This document shows, piece after piece, positions 53,661-64,000 of a DNA stretch of 64,000 bases (position 1 is the stretch's first letter; each line of letters starts with the position of its first letter). A program made the translations under genes and the position numbers. Where the stretch lies: assembly GCA_003281485.1 (NCBI GenBank), contig QCBW01000001.1, positions 124,001 through 188,000 on the forward strand. The letters run 5' to 3'. The notes under the pieces were generated by a model. That model was not told where the DNA came from and made no database searches. It saw only the letters and a list, made by a program, of their open reading frames with translations. Source of the stretch: Prochlorococcus sp. AG-347-J20. GTDB taxonomy: Bacteria; Cyanobacteriota; Cyanobacteriia; PCC-6307; Cyanobiaceae.

Positions 53661-54260
53661 ATAGAAGCAGACTTATTTCCAAAAAATTTTTTTTATCGAC
53701 ACTCCAAACTTGTCGCCCCTGATCTAATAGGTTGTTATTTAATAAAAAAAAATAATGAGACAGATCAAATTAAGGGGATTATTATTGAAACTGAAGCTTA
53801 TTCGCAAGAAGAAGAGGCCTGTCATGGCTATCGTAAAAAAACCGAATCAAATAAATCATTATTTGGCAAACCTGGAACTTTTTATATTTACAAATCTTAT
53901 GGAATTCATCATTGTCTAAACATAGTTACTGACAAGGAGAATTTTGCGAGTGGTGTGCTAATTAGAGCCGTTTTCATCCCTAATAAGAATGAAAGATCAG
54001 CTTCTGGACCTGGTTTAGTAACTAAATCATTTGGAATAGATACTTCATTTAACTCACTCGATGTTCTCAATAGCAACTCTTTATGGATTTCTCAAAAAAA
54101 CTCTATATTAAAACAAAAAGATCTTATTCAAACTACGAGAATTGGCATCTCCAAAGCAAAAAATATAAAATGGCGTTGGTATCTTAAAAATAGTAGGAGT
54201 GTAAGTAAAAGATTAAAAGGTGATAGAACACCTAAATCTAATAATTATTTATCTTTATAA
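53661..54260 (+). CDS. mpg: 3-methyladenine DNA glycosylase (AAG/MPG family), apparent ATA start
   Basis: Frame read through: [25 protein letters not shown]...[22 protein letters not shown]...[18 protein letters not shown]...VLIRAV...[16 protein letters not shown] track holds only the C-terminal part (53955-54260). Confidence 0.88.
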   Translation: MEADLFPKNFFYRHSKLVAPDLIGCYLIKKNNETDQIKGIIIETEAYSQEEEACHGYRKKTESNKSLFGKPGTFYIYKSYGIHHCLNIVTDKENFASGVLIRAVFIPNKNERSASGPGLVTKSFGIDTSFNSLDVLNSNSLWISQKNSILKQKDLIQTTRIGISKAKNIKWRWYLKNSRSVSKRLKGDRTPKSNNYLSL

Positions 54261-54265
54261 GCGTA

Positions 54266-55282
54266 ATGAAATCTTGGCCTCATAAACACATCCACTCACT
54301 CGCTAGTTTTTCTATTCAAGATTACAAATCAGTATTTGAATTGGCTGATAGATTTGATGCATTAAAAAATACAGGAACAAAAAAGATACCAGCATTACAA
54401 GGTACTTTGGTAACTTCGTTGTTTTTTGAAGCTAGTACTAGAACTAAAAATAGCTTTGAACTCGCAGCAAAAAGGCTATCTGCAGATGTACAAACATTTG
54501 CTCCATCGTCTAGTTCTTTAACCAAAGGTGAAACAATCATTGACACAGCGATAACATATTCTGCTATGGGAGCAGATATTCTTGTTATTAGACACTCATC
54601 GAGCTATATAACCTTTGAGATAGCTAAAAAACTTGATGCAATAAATTCAAAGACTTCCGTTCTGAATGCGGGAGATGGATTACATAGTCATCCTAGCCAA
54701 GGATTACTTGACATTTATACGCTAATAAAATTCTTTTCCAAAAAATCACTAAGTCCAGAGATATTAAATTCCAAAAAAATTTTAATAATTGGAGACGTTA
54801 ATCATTCAAGAGTTGCAAGGTCCAACCTGTGGGCTTTAAGTGCATTTGGCGCAGATATAATCTTATGTGGTCCGAAAACATTAATACCTGATGAATTTAT
54901 CAATTTTTTAAAAACCCCTGCACCAAATCAAATAGAAGATCCTGTTAAATCAAGGGGTTCGATAACAATTTCTAGATCATTGGAAGAATCAATAAAAATT
55001 GCAGATGCAATTATTGTTTTGAGACTCCAGAAAGAAAGAATGATGGAGAATCTACTAAGTAATATTGATTCATACAGTTTGGATTATGGACTAACCCCTG
55101 AGAAATTATCTTTGAATAGAAAAGATATTCCAATACTTCATCCTGGGCCTATTAACAGAGGAATTGAAATCAGTAGTAAGGTGGTTGACGAATATCCCAA
55201 TTGCTTAATCAATAATCAAGTTGGGAATGGCGTCCCAATAAGAATGGCTTTACTTTATCTATTGCAAAAATATAGTAAGTAA
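54266..55282 (+). CDS. pyrB: Aspartate carbamoyltransferase catalytic subunit
   Basis: [58 protein letters not shown]. Confidence 0.97.
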   Translation: MKSWPHKHIHSLASFSIQDYKSVFELADRFDALKNTGTKKIPALQGTLVTSLFFEASTRTKNSFELAAKRLSADVQTFAPSSSSLTKGETIIDTAITYSAMGADILVIRHSSSYITFEIAKKLDAINSKTSVLNAGDGLHSHPSQGLLDIYTLIKFFSKKSLSPEILNSKKILIIGDVNHSRVARSNLWALSAFGADIILCGPKTLIPDEFINFLKTPAPNQIEDPVKSRGSITISRSLEESIKIADAIIVLRLQKERMMENLLSNIDSYSLDYGLTPEKLSLNRKDIPILHPGPINRGIEISSKVVDEYPNCLINNQVGNGVPIRMALLYLLQKYSK

Positions 55283-55287
55283 AAAAT

Positions 55288-55629
55288 CTAAAGTAACTTA
55301 AGACTTTCAGTAAAGAAGCCATAAAATAATCCCAGTCTAAAAGAATCTAATAAAAGCACTAAAAATTTCTTCTTCCTTTCAAGTCGAAAATTTCTTCTAA
55401 GAATAATCAGAAGTTCAATAATAATAACCGAAAAGAACGCAGCTACAGGATCCATAAGTTCCAATACAGCACTCACCATACCAAGGGAGCTTCCAAAAAA
55501 GTACCCAAGTAAAAGGATTATTAAAGAAATTGAATATCTTCGCCATGGGTTATTAGCCCAAATACTTAGTGTTTGAATATTTTCTACAATCTTTAGTTGA
55601 AAATTTGTCTTTTGAGGTCTAAAAACCAT
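55288..55629 (-). CDS. Ycf20/DUF565-like membrane protein
   Basis: NPWRRYSISLIILLLGYFFGSSLGMVSAVLELMDPVAAF. Confidence 0.75.
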   Translation of the reverse strand: MVFRPQKTNFQLKIVENIQTLSIWANNPWRRYSISLIILLLGYFFGSSLGMVSAVLELMDPVAAFFSVIIIELLIILRRNFRLERKKKFLVLLLDSFRLGLFYGFFTESLKLL

Positions 55630-55639
55630 TTACTTTATA

Positions 55640-55840
55640 CTAAGCCGCTTCAGAATTTGATTGGATTCTAGTGTTTCCTTCTACTAATTCAAGAAGTGCA
55701 TCCATCTGAGCCATTAGTCCTCTTAATTCACCAGGCTCAGGGAAGAGACCATCTTCTTTTATTCCCAAATGCATTACTCTTAGTTCTTGCCTTAAATAAC
55801 GTAAGTGACTTACAACATGTTCTCGTTTGGTTTGTGACAT
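55640..55840 (-). CDS. Small conserved hypothetical protein
   Basis: 66-aa ORF, MSQTKREHVVSHLRYLRQELRVMHLGIKEDGLFPEPGELRGLMAQMDALLELVEG. Confidence 0.75.
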   Translation of the reverse strand: MSQTKREHVVSHLRYLRQELRVMHLGIKEDGLFPEPGELRGLMAQMDALLELVEGNTRIQSNSEAA

Positions 55841-56049
55841 GATTTAAACAGCTTTAGTAGTTTATTTTAAGGAATAATATTTTTGATAATGAGATTTTGC
55901 ATATCTATAACTGAAAATGAAGATAAATTAAATAAACAAAAACTTAAAAAGGTAAATCCCTTTGAATTCCTCATTTTTTTTTTGAAAATATGTACTTAAT
56001 ACTTTTATCAATTTTAAATAATTGCTTGAGGCTTTATTATTAGAATATA

Positions 56050-56286
56050 TTGGCTTTAATCAATATGAAATTCATTTCTGAAAATAAAATAAGTGAGGAA
56101 TTAGTCAATTCATTTAATGAAGAGATGACCCTTGAGCTCGCTAAAAGGCTAGAAGAAGATAATTACAATACTCCATTTGATGGTTTAAAAGACTGGCACT
56201 TATTAAGGGCTCTAGCAATTAATAGGCCTGAATTAACAACTAATTACATACATCTCCTTGATCAGGAACCTTTCGATGAAAACTAA
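56050..56286 (+). CDS. DUF2555-like protein
   Basis: LAKRLEEDNYNTPFDGLKDWHLLRALAINRPELTTNYIHLLDQEPFDEN. Confidence 0.75.
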   Translation: MALINMKFISENKISEELVNSFNEEMTLELAKRLEEDNYNTPFDGLKDWHLLRALAINRPELTTNYIHLLDQEPFDEN

Positions 56287-57532
56287 AAGAACTGGCTCCA
56301 AAATAAATATTCTTTTATTGATAACGGGGAGTATTGCAGCTGTAAGAATTCCATTATTAGTTAGCCAATTAGCAAAAGAAAATTATGAAATAAGATGCGT
56401 TATATCTGAAAATGCAGAAAAATTAATAAAGCCGCTTTCTCTTTCCATCTTAAGTAGAAACCCTTGCATTCTAGAAAATGATCAATGGTCAAATAGTCAA
56501 TCAACACCTCTTCACATTGAGCTAACCAATTGGGCTGATATTTTAATCATTGCCCCTTTAACAGCGACAACATTATCAAAGTGGGTAACTGGCAATGCAG
56601 AGGGATTGATTCCAAGTATTTTAATAGCAAATAAAAAGCCAATTATTGTTGCACCAGCAATGAATACACAAATGTGGCTAAATAAAGCTGTGCAAAAAAA
56701 TTATGATAATTTACAAAATTACGAGAATGTTTTGTCTTTACAACCAAGTGAAGGACTCTTAGCGTGCGATGCTATTGGCATCGGTAAGATACCTCCAAAT
56801 GATCTAATTCAATTAGCTCTTGAATTTATAGCTTCTCACAAACAAAATCATTATCGCAAAGATTTGCTTAATAAAGAAATTTTAATAACTGGAGGTTGCA
56901 CCTCAGAAAAAATCGACGCGGCAAGACACATCTCTAACAAAAGTTCTGGAGCTATGGGTCTACTTCTTTCTCAAGTAGCGAGGTTTAGAGGCGCACAAGT
57001 AAAATTTGTTCACGGGCCTCTGAAAATTGATAAGAATCTCACTGATGGAATAAAAAGATATGAAATTGAAACTAGTGTTGATTTAATTAGGGCACTTAAT
57101 AATGAGATATCAAGTTGTGATTATTTTTTCATGAATGCAGCAGTATCTGATTTCAAGATAACCTCTGATACTTCAACTAAAATTCCCAAAAATAAAATTA
57201 ATGAGCATTTGAATAAAAACTTTGAGCTAGTTCCAGATATTTTAAAAACAATTAGTAAATCAAAAAAAGATAACCAAGTTTTTGTAGGCTTTTGCGCTTT
57301 TACAGGATCTATTGAAGAAGCACGAATAACAATTAAAGAAAAGATTTTTCAAAAGGGTTGTGATTATCTATTCGCAAATCCAATTGATCTTGAAGATCAA
57401 GGATTTGGCTTTTTGGCACAAAATGAAGGTTGGCTTTTCGATACAAACAAAATGGAACACTACATTAACAAAACATCAAAAATTGATTTAGCAAATAAAT
57501 TAATAACCCAAATTATTTCATTAAAAAAATAA
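56276..57532 (+). CDS. coaBC: Phosphopantothenoylcysteine decarboxylase/synthase
   Basis: ILLLITGSIAAVRIPLL, IVAPAMNTQMW, ILITGGCTSEKIDAARHISNKSSGAMG. Confidence 0.95.
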   Translation: MKTKRTGSKINILLLITGSIAAVRIPLLVSQLAKENYEIRCVISENAEKLIKPLSLSILSRNPCILENDQWSNSQSTPLHIELTNWADILIIAPLTATTLSKWVTGNAEGLIPSILIANKKPIIVAPAMNTQMWLNKAVQKNYDNLQNYENVLSLQPSEGLLACDAIGIGKIPPNDLIQLALEFIASHKQNHYRKDLLNKEILITGGCTSEKIDAARHISNKSSGAMGLLLSQVARFRGAQVKFVHGPLKIDKNLTDGIKRYEIETSVDLIRALNNEISSCDYFFMNAAVSDFKITSDTSTKIPKNKINEHLNKNFELVPDILKTISKSKKDNQVFVGFCAFTGSIEEARITIKEKIFQKGCDYLFANPIDLEDQGFGFLAQNEGWLFDTNKMEHYINKTSKIDLANKLITQIISLKK

Positions 57533-57747
57533 AAAAAAATTTTTAATTTGTATTTTTTTGTAATCTTAATCATTAAAAATAATGTGATAGCTTAAAATAA
57601 TTCCAGTTTTTTAAAATCTAAAAAGCTACGGGTTGTTTCGAGGGTTTAAAAGTCCTATCTTTTATGTCCTTTCCCTTGTAATATCCGTACTGAACTATTT
57701 AGATGACCTTTAATCAATCGTCACAGAACTTTACTGCAACTTTAATT

Positions 57748-58542
57748 ATGAGAATTCGTTCTTTCTTAGCTTTTGTTATTTCAATTTGTATAACTTTTGC
57801 TTTCGTACCTGTTAAAACATATGCTTTTTCTGAAAGAGGAAATGCACAATTTACAGATGTTGTTAATACAGGAAAAGCTAATGATTGCCCTATATTAGAC
57901 TCATCTCTTGTCGGGTCAATCTCTCTTGAAAATGGAGATAGCCTTAAAGGCATATGTATGCACCCAACAGAAGTTTACGTGAAAGTGCCAGGAACGAAAA
58001 GAAAAGCTGCAGAATTTGTTACTACAAAAATTATTAGTCCCAGAAATAACACCACTGTGACAGAAGTTTATGGAGATATAGACTCAGGAACTTTCACCGA
58101 AAAAGGTGGTATTGATTTTCAACTTATAACTGTATTGACTCCTGGAGGCTTAGAGGTGCCATTTGCATTCTCAGCAAAAGATCTTACAGCTGATTTACCT
58201 TCATCTATTGAGCCTGGTACTGAGGTTAGTGGTTCAACATTTACACCTAACTACAGAACTGGTGATTTTCTAGATCCTAAAGCAAGAGCTAAAAATACTG
58301 GTGTTGAATATGCACAAGGTTTAGTTGCATTAGGAGGAGATGATGAAGAACTTGCAAAAGAAAATATTAAAGTTGATGTGAATGGAACTGGTGTTATTAC
58401 TCTTTCAATCAACAATGTAGATTCTGACACAGACGAATTTGCCGGCACTTTTGAAGCTATCCAACCTTCTGATACAGACATGGGATCAAAAGATCCACTT
58501 GATGTAAAAATAATAGGAGAACTTTACGGAAGAAAGGCATAA
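57748..58542 (+). CDS. psbO: Photosystem II manganese-stabilizing polypeptide
   Basis: Signal peptide; ANDCPILDSSLVGSI, LKGICMHPTEVYVKVPGTKRKAAEFV, GSKDPLDVKIIGELYGRKA; start 57703 also possible. Confidence 0.96.
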   Translation: MRIRSFLAFVISICITFAFVPVKTYAFSERGNAQFTDVVNTGKANDCPILDSSLVGSISLENGDSLKGICMHPTEVYVKVPGTKRKAAEFVTTKIISPRNNTTVTEVYGDIDSGTFTEKGGIDFQLITVLTPGGLEVPFAFSAKDLTADLPSSIEPGTEVSGSTFTPNYRTGDFLDPKARAKNTGVEYAQGLVALGGDDEELAKENIKVDVNGTGVITLSINNVDSDTDEFAGTFEAIQPSDTDMGSKDPLDVKIIGELYGRKA

Positions 58543-58559
58543 ATCCTAGTTAAGAGAAG

Positions 58560-58588
58560 AAGGGGGTTAAACCCCTTTTTTTTTTTTC
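58560..58588 (+). terminator. Rho-independent terminator after psbO
   Basis: AAGGGGG-TTAAA-CCCC followed by a long T-run. Confidence 0.85.
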
Positions 58589-58613
58589 AAAATTTTTCTT
58601 TATCGATCAAAAA

Positions 58614-59789
58614 ATGGAATTACAACAAAAAACCAAAAAAGACCCTATGGGATTAATACCCCCCTATGGAGGGGAACTAAAAAACTTAATTATCAAAGAT
58701 AATAACCTTAAGAATGAACTTATATCTAAAGCTAGTTATGAGTTTGAATGCAGTGAGAGAAATGCGTGCGATGTAGAACTTTTAATGGTTGGAGCTTTTT
58801 CTCCATTGGAAGGTTTTATGGATGAAAATAACTACAAATCGGTAATTCAAAATTATAGAGATATAAAAGGGTTGCTTTTTGGTTTGCCGATTGTATTTGA
58901 TTCAAATAATGAAAAAGTAAAAGTTGGAGAGACAGTATTACTTACTTATAAAAAACAAAAAATAGCAGTTTTAGAAGTTAGCTCTAAATGGGAGCCTGAT
59001 AAATCCTCAGAAGCTGAACTTTGTTATGGGACTAATTCTTTAGATCATCCTGCTGTTAAGATGATTTTTAACGAGAGGGGAAGATTTTATATAGGAGGAA
59101 GAGTTTATGGTTTCGAACTACCAATTAGAGAATTCCCCTGCAAAACTCCAGAAGAAGTTAGATCTACACTGCCATCAAATCATGATGTAGTTGCATTTCA
59201 ATGCAGAAATCCAATTCATAGAGCGCATTATGAATTATTTACTAATGCTTTACTCTCAGATAATGTCTCCTCTAACTCAGTTGTTTTAGTTCATCCAACT
59301 TGTGGGCCAACTCAACAAGATGATATCCCTGGAAAAGTTAGATATTTAACCTATAAAGAACTAGAAGAGGAAATATCTGATGAAAGAATAAAATGGGCTT
59401 TTTTACCTTATTCAATGCATATGGCAGGGCCAAGAGAAGCCCTCCAACATATGATAATCAGAAGAAATTATGGCTGTACCCATTTTATTATTGGTAGAGA
59501 TATGGCTGGTTGTAAGTCATCATCAACTGGTGAAGATTTTTATGGCCCATATGACGCCCAGAATTTTGCGAATAAATGTGCAGAGGAATTGATGATGCAA
59601 ACTGTTCCTTCAAAAAATTTAGTTTATACAAAGGAAAAAGGATATATAACAGCTGAAGAAGCTAAAGAATTTAATTATGAAATTATGAAACTTAGTGGTA
59701 CTGAATTTAGAAAGAAATTGAGGAATGGCGAACCAATTCCTGAATGGTTTGCATTCAAAAGTGTAGTAGATGTACTAAGACGCTCTTAA
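58614..59789 (+). CDS. sat: Sulfate adenylyltransferase (ATP sulfurylase)
   Basis: FQCRNPIHRAHYELF, HPTCGPTQQDDIPGKVRY, MHMAGPREALQHMIIRRNYGCTHFIIGRDMAG. Confidence 0.97.
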   Translation: MELQQKTKKDPMGLIPPYGGELKNLIIKDNNLKNELISKASYEFECSERNACDVELLMVGAFSPLEGFMDENNYKSVIQNYRDIKGLLFGLPIVFDSNNEKVKVGETVLLTYKKQKIAVLEVSSKWEPDKSSEAELCYGTNSLDHPAVKMIFNERGRFYIGGRVYGFELPIREFPCKTPEEVRSTLPSNHDVVAFQCRNPIHRAHYELFTNALLSDNVSSNSVVLVHPTCGPTQQDDIPGKVRYLTYKELEEEISDERIKWAFLPYSMHMAGPREALQHMIIRRNYGCTHFIIGRDMAGCKSSSTGEDFYGPYDAQNFANKCAEELMMQTVPSKNLVYTKEKGYITAEEAKEFNYEIMKLSGTEFRKKLRNGEPIPEWFAFKSVVDVLRRS

Positions 59790-59835
59790 TATTGTTTTAT
59801 TATTAGTATTATAGATTTATTAAAGATTTTTTATC

Positions 59836-61689
59836 GTGAACAAACGTTGGAGAAACGTAGGACTTTATGTTCTAGCTGTAATTACTGTAATTTTCATTGG
59901 TACTTCTGTTTTTGATAAACCAAGTACTGAAAGTTCTACAAAGACCTTGAGATATAGTGATTTTATAGAGGCAGTCCAAGATAAAGAAATCAGTAGAGTC
60001 CTAATATCCCCAGATAATGCCACAGCTCAAGTTGTAGAAAATGATGGAAGCAGGTCTGAGGTCAATTTAGCCCCTGACAAAGATCTATTAAAAATCCTAA
60101 CTGAAAATAATGTAGACATTGCTGTAACTCCCACAAAATTAGCAAATCCATGGCAACAAGCTGTAAGTAGCTTGATTTTCCCAGTACTTTTGATTGGAGG
60201 CCTATTTTTTCTTTTCAGAAGATCACAAAGCGGTAATGCTGGCGGCGGTAACCCTGCAATGAGCTTCGGTAAGAGCAAAGCCAGACTACAAATGGAACCT
60301 TCTACACAGGTAACTTTTTCAGATGTTGCTGGTGTTGAAGGTGCCAAATTAGAACTCACTGAAGTTGTAGATTTTCTTAAAAGCCCAGATAGATTTACTG
60401 CAGTAGGAGCAAAAATTCCCAAAGGTGTTCTTCTTGTTGGCCCTCCTGGTACAGGAAAAACATTGCTTGCAAAAGCTGTAGCTGGAGAAGCGGGTGTCCC
60501 TTTTTTCTCAATATCAGGTTCAGAATTTGTAGAAATGTTTGTAGGAGTTGGTGCTAGCAGAGTTAGAGATCTTTTTGAACAAGCTAAAAAGAATGCTCCT
60601 TGTATTGTTTTCATTGACGAAATCGATGCTGTTGGAAGACAAAGAGGTGCCGGTATGGGTGGAGGAAATGATGAAAGGGAACAAACGTTAAATCAACTTC
60701 TTACTGAAATGGATGGTTTTGAAGGTAATTCTGGAATAATAATAGTAGCTGCTACCAACAGACCTGATGTCCTTGATTCAGCTCTAATGCGGCCTGGAAG
60801 ATTTGATAGACAGGTAACGGTTGACAGACCAGATTACGCTGGAAGATTACAGATATTAAATGTTCATGCGAAAGATAAAACTCTTTCAAAAGACGTTGAT
60901 TTAGATAAAGTTGCGAGAAGAACACCAGGATTTACTGGTGCCGATTTAGCCAATTTATTGAACGAGGCAGCAATTTTAGCGGCTAGAAAAGATTTAGATA
61001 AAGTAAGTAATGATGAAGTCGGTGATGCCATTGAAAGGGTTATGGCTGGTCCAGAAAAGAAAGATAGAGTCATCAGTGATAAGAAAAAAGAATTAGTCGC
61101 TTATCACGAAGCTGGTCATGCACTCGTTGGAGCATTAATGCCTGATTATGATCCTGTGGCAAAAGTTTCAATAATTCCTAGAGGTCAAGCCGGAGGTTTA
61201 ACCTTCTTTACTCCAAGTGAAGAAAGGATGGAATCAGGTCTTTACTCTCGTTCTTACCTTCAAAATCAAATGGCTGTGGCTCTTGGTGGAAGAGTTGCTG
61301 AAGAAATAGTATATGGAGAAGAAGAAGTTACAACTGGAGCTTCAAACGATTTACAGCAAGTTGCTAATGTAGCAAGGCAAATGATCACTAAATTTGGTAT
61401 GAGTGACAAAATAGGTCCAGTCGCCTTAGGTCAATCACAAGGTGGAATGTTTCTTGGCAGAGATATGAGTTCAACGAGAGACTTCTCTGAAGATACTGCT
61501 GCGACAATAGATGTTGAGGTTTCAGAGCTTGTAGATGTGGCATACAAAAGAGCTACAAAAGTTTTGACAGATAATAGAACTGTTCTCGACGAAATGGCTA
61601 CAATGCTCATCGAAAGAGAAACTATAGATACTGAAGATATTCAAGATTTGCTTAACCGCTCAGAAGTTAAAGTTGCAAACTATATCTAA
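59836..61689 (+). CDS. ftsH: ATP-dependent zinc metalloprotease FtsH
   Basis: [39 protein letters not shown] zinc motif; GTG start. Confidence 0.98.
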   Translation: MNKRWRNVGLYVLAVITVIFIGTSVFDKPSTESSTKTLRYSDFIEAVQDKEISRVLISPDNATAQVVENDGSRSEVNLAPDKDLLKILTENNVDIAVTPTKLANPWQQAVSSLIFPVLLIGGLFFLFRRSQSGNAGGGNPAMSFGKSKARLQMEPSTQVTFSDVAGVEGAKLELTEVVDFLKSPDRFTAVGAKIPKGVLLVGPPGTGKTLLAKAVAGEAGVPFFSISGSEFVEMFVGVGASRVRDLFEQAKKNAPCIVFIDEIDAVGRQRGAGMGGGNDEREQTLNQLLTEMDGFEGNSGIIIVAATNRPDVLDSALMRPGRFDRQVTVDRPDYAGRLQILNVHAKDKTLSKDVDLDKVARRTPGFTGADLANLLNEAAILAARKDLDKVSNDEVGDAIERVMAGPEKKDRVISDKKKELVAYHEAGHALVGALMPDYDPVAKVSIIPRGQAGGLTFFTPSEERMESGLYSRSYLQNQMAVALGGRVAEEIVYGEEEVTTGASNDLQQVANVARQMITKFGMSDKIGPVALGQSQGGMFLGRDMSSTRDFSEDTAATIDVEVSELVDVAYKRATKVLTDNRTVLDEMATMLIERETIDTEDIQDLLNRSEVKVANYI

Positions 61690-61709
61690 TTTTAAAAATT
61701 TAAAATTTA

Positions 61710-62336
61710 ATGGATATTAAGGAAGATTCTTTTTCTGATTTGATGTTAAAAGAATCTTTTTTTTTACTTATAAAACCTGTAGATACTTTTTACTCAAATA
61801 CCTCTATAAAGAATTCATTTCTTAAAGAATTAGAAAGCTTAGTAAAATTAGGATTAAAGAATATTGAAATAAGTTGGTCAAATAACGAAAATTGGTTGAA
61901 TTTTGTGTCCGAAATTAAAATCAAATTTCCGAAAATTAATTTAGGATCTGCCTCCATAGTTAATAAGCAATCAATAGAAGATTCATTAAAAATTGGATTA
62001 AATTTTTCGATGATGAAATTTTGGGATAAAGATCTTTTCAATTATGCGAATTCAAAAAATTATTTATTAATCCCTGGAATTAAGAATTTAAGAGATCTTG
62101 AGGAAGCGATAAATTTAAATTGCAAAATTATCAAAATTTATCCAATAAAAAGTAAAGATAGTTCGATAGATTTACTCAACTTTAAAAACATTAATTTCAT
62201 TGCTGCTGGAGGCCTATCCATCAATGAGGTAAAAACTTATAAATCTTTAGGATATAAAGCAATCGTGATTGGAGATAAAGCGATTATAAATAAAAAATTT
62301 GATCCAAAAATATTTGAATGGCTCAAAAATAATTAA
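61710..62336 (+). CDS. KDPG aldolase (Eda)-like protein, diverged
   Basis: KNIEISWSNN, LLIPGIKNLRDLEEA, CKIIKIYP (Schiff-base Lys context), FIAAGGLSINEV. Confidence 0.75.
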   Translation: MDIKEDSFSDLMLKESFFLLIKPVDTFYSNTSIKNSFLKELESLVKLGLKNIEISWSNNENWLNFVSEIKIKFPKINLGSASIVNKQSIEDSLKIGLNFSMMKFWDKDLFNYANSKNYLLIPGIKNLRDLEEAINLNCKIIKIYPIKSKDSSIDLLNFKNINFIAAGGLSINEVKTYKSLGYKAIVIGDKAIINKKFDPKIFEWLKNN

Positions 62337-62370
62337 ATTAAATACAAATATAATTTATTTAACAAAAATA

Positions 62371-63468
62371 TTAATTATTCATTAGGCCACATTGAGCTTG
62401 ATTCAAAAGTAAATGATCAGCAAGTACTAAAGCCACCATAGCATCAACCATAGGAACTGCTCTTGGTAGAACACATGGATCATGTCTCCCTTTTGCTTTC
62501 ATCAATACTTCTTTCCCTTCAGCATTTACTGTTTTCTGTTCTTTACCAATAGTTGCTGTAGGTTTAAAAGCTATCTTCATCTCAATATTTTCTCCATTAC
62601 TTATTCCTCCTTGGATACCACCTGAATTATTAGATATCGTTCTTAACTTCCTAATATCATCAGATTTAATGAAGGCATCATTATGTTCACTTCCTTTTAA
62701 ATAAGTTCCAGAAAAACCTGAACCAATTTCAAAGCCTTTCGTGGCAGGCAAAGACATCAAAGCCTTCGCTAAATCAGCTTCTAATTTATCAAAAACAGGC
62801 ATTCCAAGACCAGAAGGAACATTTCTTACAAGACATTCAATAACACCGCCACAAGAATCTCCTTGACGCTTTAATTGCTTAATTCTCTCTATCATTTCTG
62901 CTGATACCTTTTCATCAGGACATCTAACAATATTAGAATCTATTTTGTTTAGAGAAATCTTTTCTTTATTTATATCAGAATCTATATCATGTATACGCTT
63001 TACCCAAGATAGTATTTCAGTGTTGCATAAGTTTTTTAATAATTGTTTTGCTACAGCACCAGCAGCTACTCTACCAATTGTTTCTCTTGCAGAGGCTCTT
63101 CCTCCACCAGAACTTGCCTGAATTCCATATTTCAGATGATATGTACCATCTGCATGAGAAGGTCTAAATACCTGCTCCAAATTATTATAATCTCCTGGTC
63201 TTTGATCCTTATTTCTTACCAACATTGCTATTGGAGTTCCAAGTGTTAACCCTTCCTTTATCCCACTTAATATTTCAATTTTATCTTCTTCATTTCTGGG
63301 TGTTGTAATGTCACTTTGGCCAGGTCTGCGCCTATCTAATTCATTTTGTATCAGATTTATATCTATTTTTAACTTAGGTGGACATCCATCAAGGATAACT
63401 CCTACTGCACCACCATGTGATTCTCCAAAAGTACTAACACGAAAAATTTTTCCAAAACTACTACTCAT
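62371..63468 (-). CDS. aroC: Chorismate synthase
   Basis: [76 protein letters not shown]. Confidence 0.98.
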   Translation of the reverse strand: MSSSFGKIFRVSTFGESHGGAVGVILDGCPPKLKIDINLIQNELDRRRPGQSDITTPRNEEDKIEILSGIKEGLTLGTPIAMLVRNKDQRPGDYNNLEQVFRPSHADGTYHLKYGIQASSGGGRASARETIGRVAAGAVAKQLLKNLCNTEILSWVKRIHDIDSDINKEKISLNKIDSNIVRCPDEKVSAEMIERIKQLKRQGDSCGGVIECLVRNVPSGLGMPVFDKLEADLAKALMSLPATKGFEIGSGFSGTYLKGSEHNDAFIKSDDIRKLRTISNNSGGIQGGISNGENIEMKIAFKPTATIGKEQKTVNAEGKEVLMKAKGRHDPCVLPRAVPMVDAMVALVLADHLLLNQAQCGLMNN

Positions 63469-63535
63469 AGAAATATCAAATGTTTTATCTATATATAAAC
63501 ATTATATGAAACCAATTGAAAATTAAACAAAAAAA

Positions 63536-63556
63536 AAGCCTCCTAAAAGGAGGCTT
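63536..63556 (-). terminator. Rho-independent terminator after psbA
   Basis: AAGCCTCCT-AAA-AGGAGGCTT with A-run (U-tract on - strand) at 63528-63537. Confidence 0.9.
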
Positions 63557-63577
63557 GTAGATTTAAGAACTTTAAGC

Positions 63578-64000
63578 TTAACCGATAGCTGGAGCTGAAA
63601 GAGCTACTGTTGTAGACTCAGCTGCTGCTAGATCAAGTGGGAAGTTGTGAGCGTTACGCTCGTGCATTACTTCCATACCTAGGTTAGCTCTGTTAAGAAC
63701 GTCACCCCATGTAGGAACAATCTTACCGTTTGCATCAACAACTGACTGGTTGAAATTGAAACCGTTAAGGTTGAATGCCATTGTGCAGATACCCATAGAA
63801 GTTAACCATACACAAACAACTGGGAATACAGCTAGGAAGAAGTGAAGACTTCTGCTGTTGTTGAATGAAGCATATTGGAAGATCAAACGACCGAAGTAGC
63901 CATGAGCTGCAACGATGTTATATGTTTCTTCTTCTTGTCCGAACTTGTAACCATAGTTCTGAGATTCTGTCTCAGTTGTTTCTCTGATTAGAGATGAAGT
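63578..64000 (-). CDS. psbA: Photosystem II D1 protein, C-terminal part (5' end outside window)
   Basis: [61 protein letters not shown]...[32 protein letters not shown]; frame open to 64000. Confidence 0.97.
   Translation of the reverse strand, partial: TSSLIRETTETESQNYGYKFGQEEETYNIVAAHGYFGRLIFQYASFNNSRSLHFFLAVFPVVCVWLTSMGICTMAFNLNGFNFNQSVVDANGKIVPTWGDVLNRANLGMEVMHERNAHNFPLDLAAAESTTVALSAPAIG

Noticed and set aside
60027-60614. 195-aa ORF antisense to ftsH
   Set aside because: Lies opposite a highly conserved AAA+ domain with no recognisable family; typical shadow ORF.
1-64000. CRISPR arrays, transposases, integrases, phage genes, toxin-antitoxin or other defence islands
   Set aside because: No regular repeats or recognisable proteins of these classes were seen; content is core metabolism and photosynthesis.

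Overview
This window looks like a compact, AT-rich piece of core genome from a marine picocyanobacterium, most likely a high-light Prochlorococcus. The identification is inferred from NdhK/J, ChlD, PsbK/I/N/H/O/D1, NtcA, CrtR and many cyanobacteria-type DUF proteins packed with very short intergenic gaps. I see about 65 protein genes, 3 tRNAs (Met-CAU, Arg-ACG, Leu-UAG), three small photosystem genes missing from the ORF track (psbK, psbI, psbN), and two conserved genes truncated in the ORF track because they have no ATG/GTG/TTG start (crtR, mpg). There is no CRISPR array, transposon, prophage or genomic island signature, and I found no clear-cut new defence or biosynthetic system. The observations most worth a second look are: (i) the absence of canonical start codons in crtR and mpg, with AUA the only near-cognate candidate for mpg; (ii) a multi-hairpin, possibly pseudoknotted leader upstream of a DUF3155 gene; (iii) an 18-bp palindrome between psbN and psbH carrying a -10-like hexamer on each strand; (iv) an ntcA-DUF3084-RuvC-fold gene string behind an NtcA-like promoter; (v) 15 of 18 convergent gene junctions that overlap or lie within 6 bp, including one apparent terminator embedded in the opposing CDS; and (vi) several conserved enzymes with eroded catalytic motifs. 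No searches or folding programs were run.
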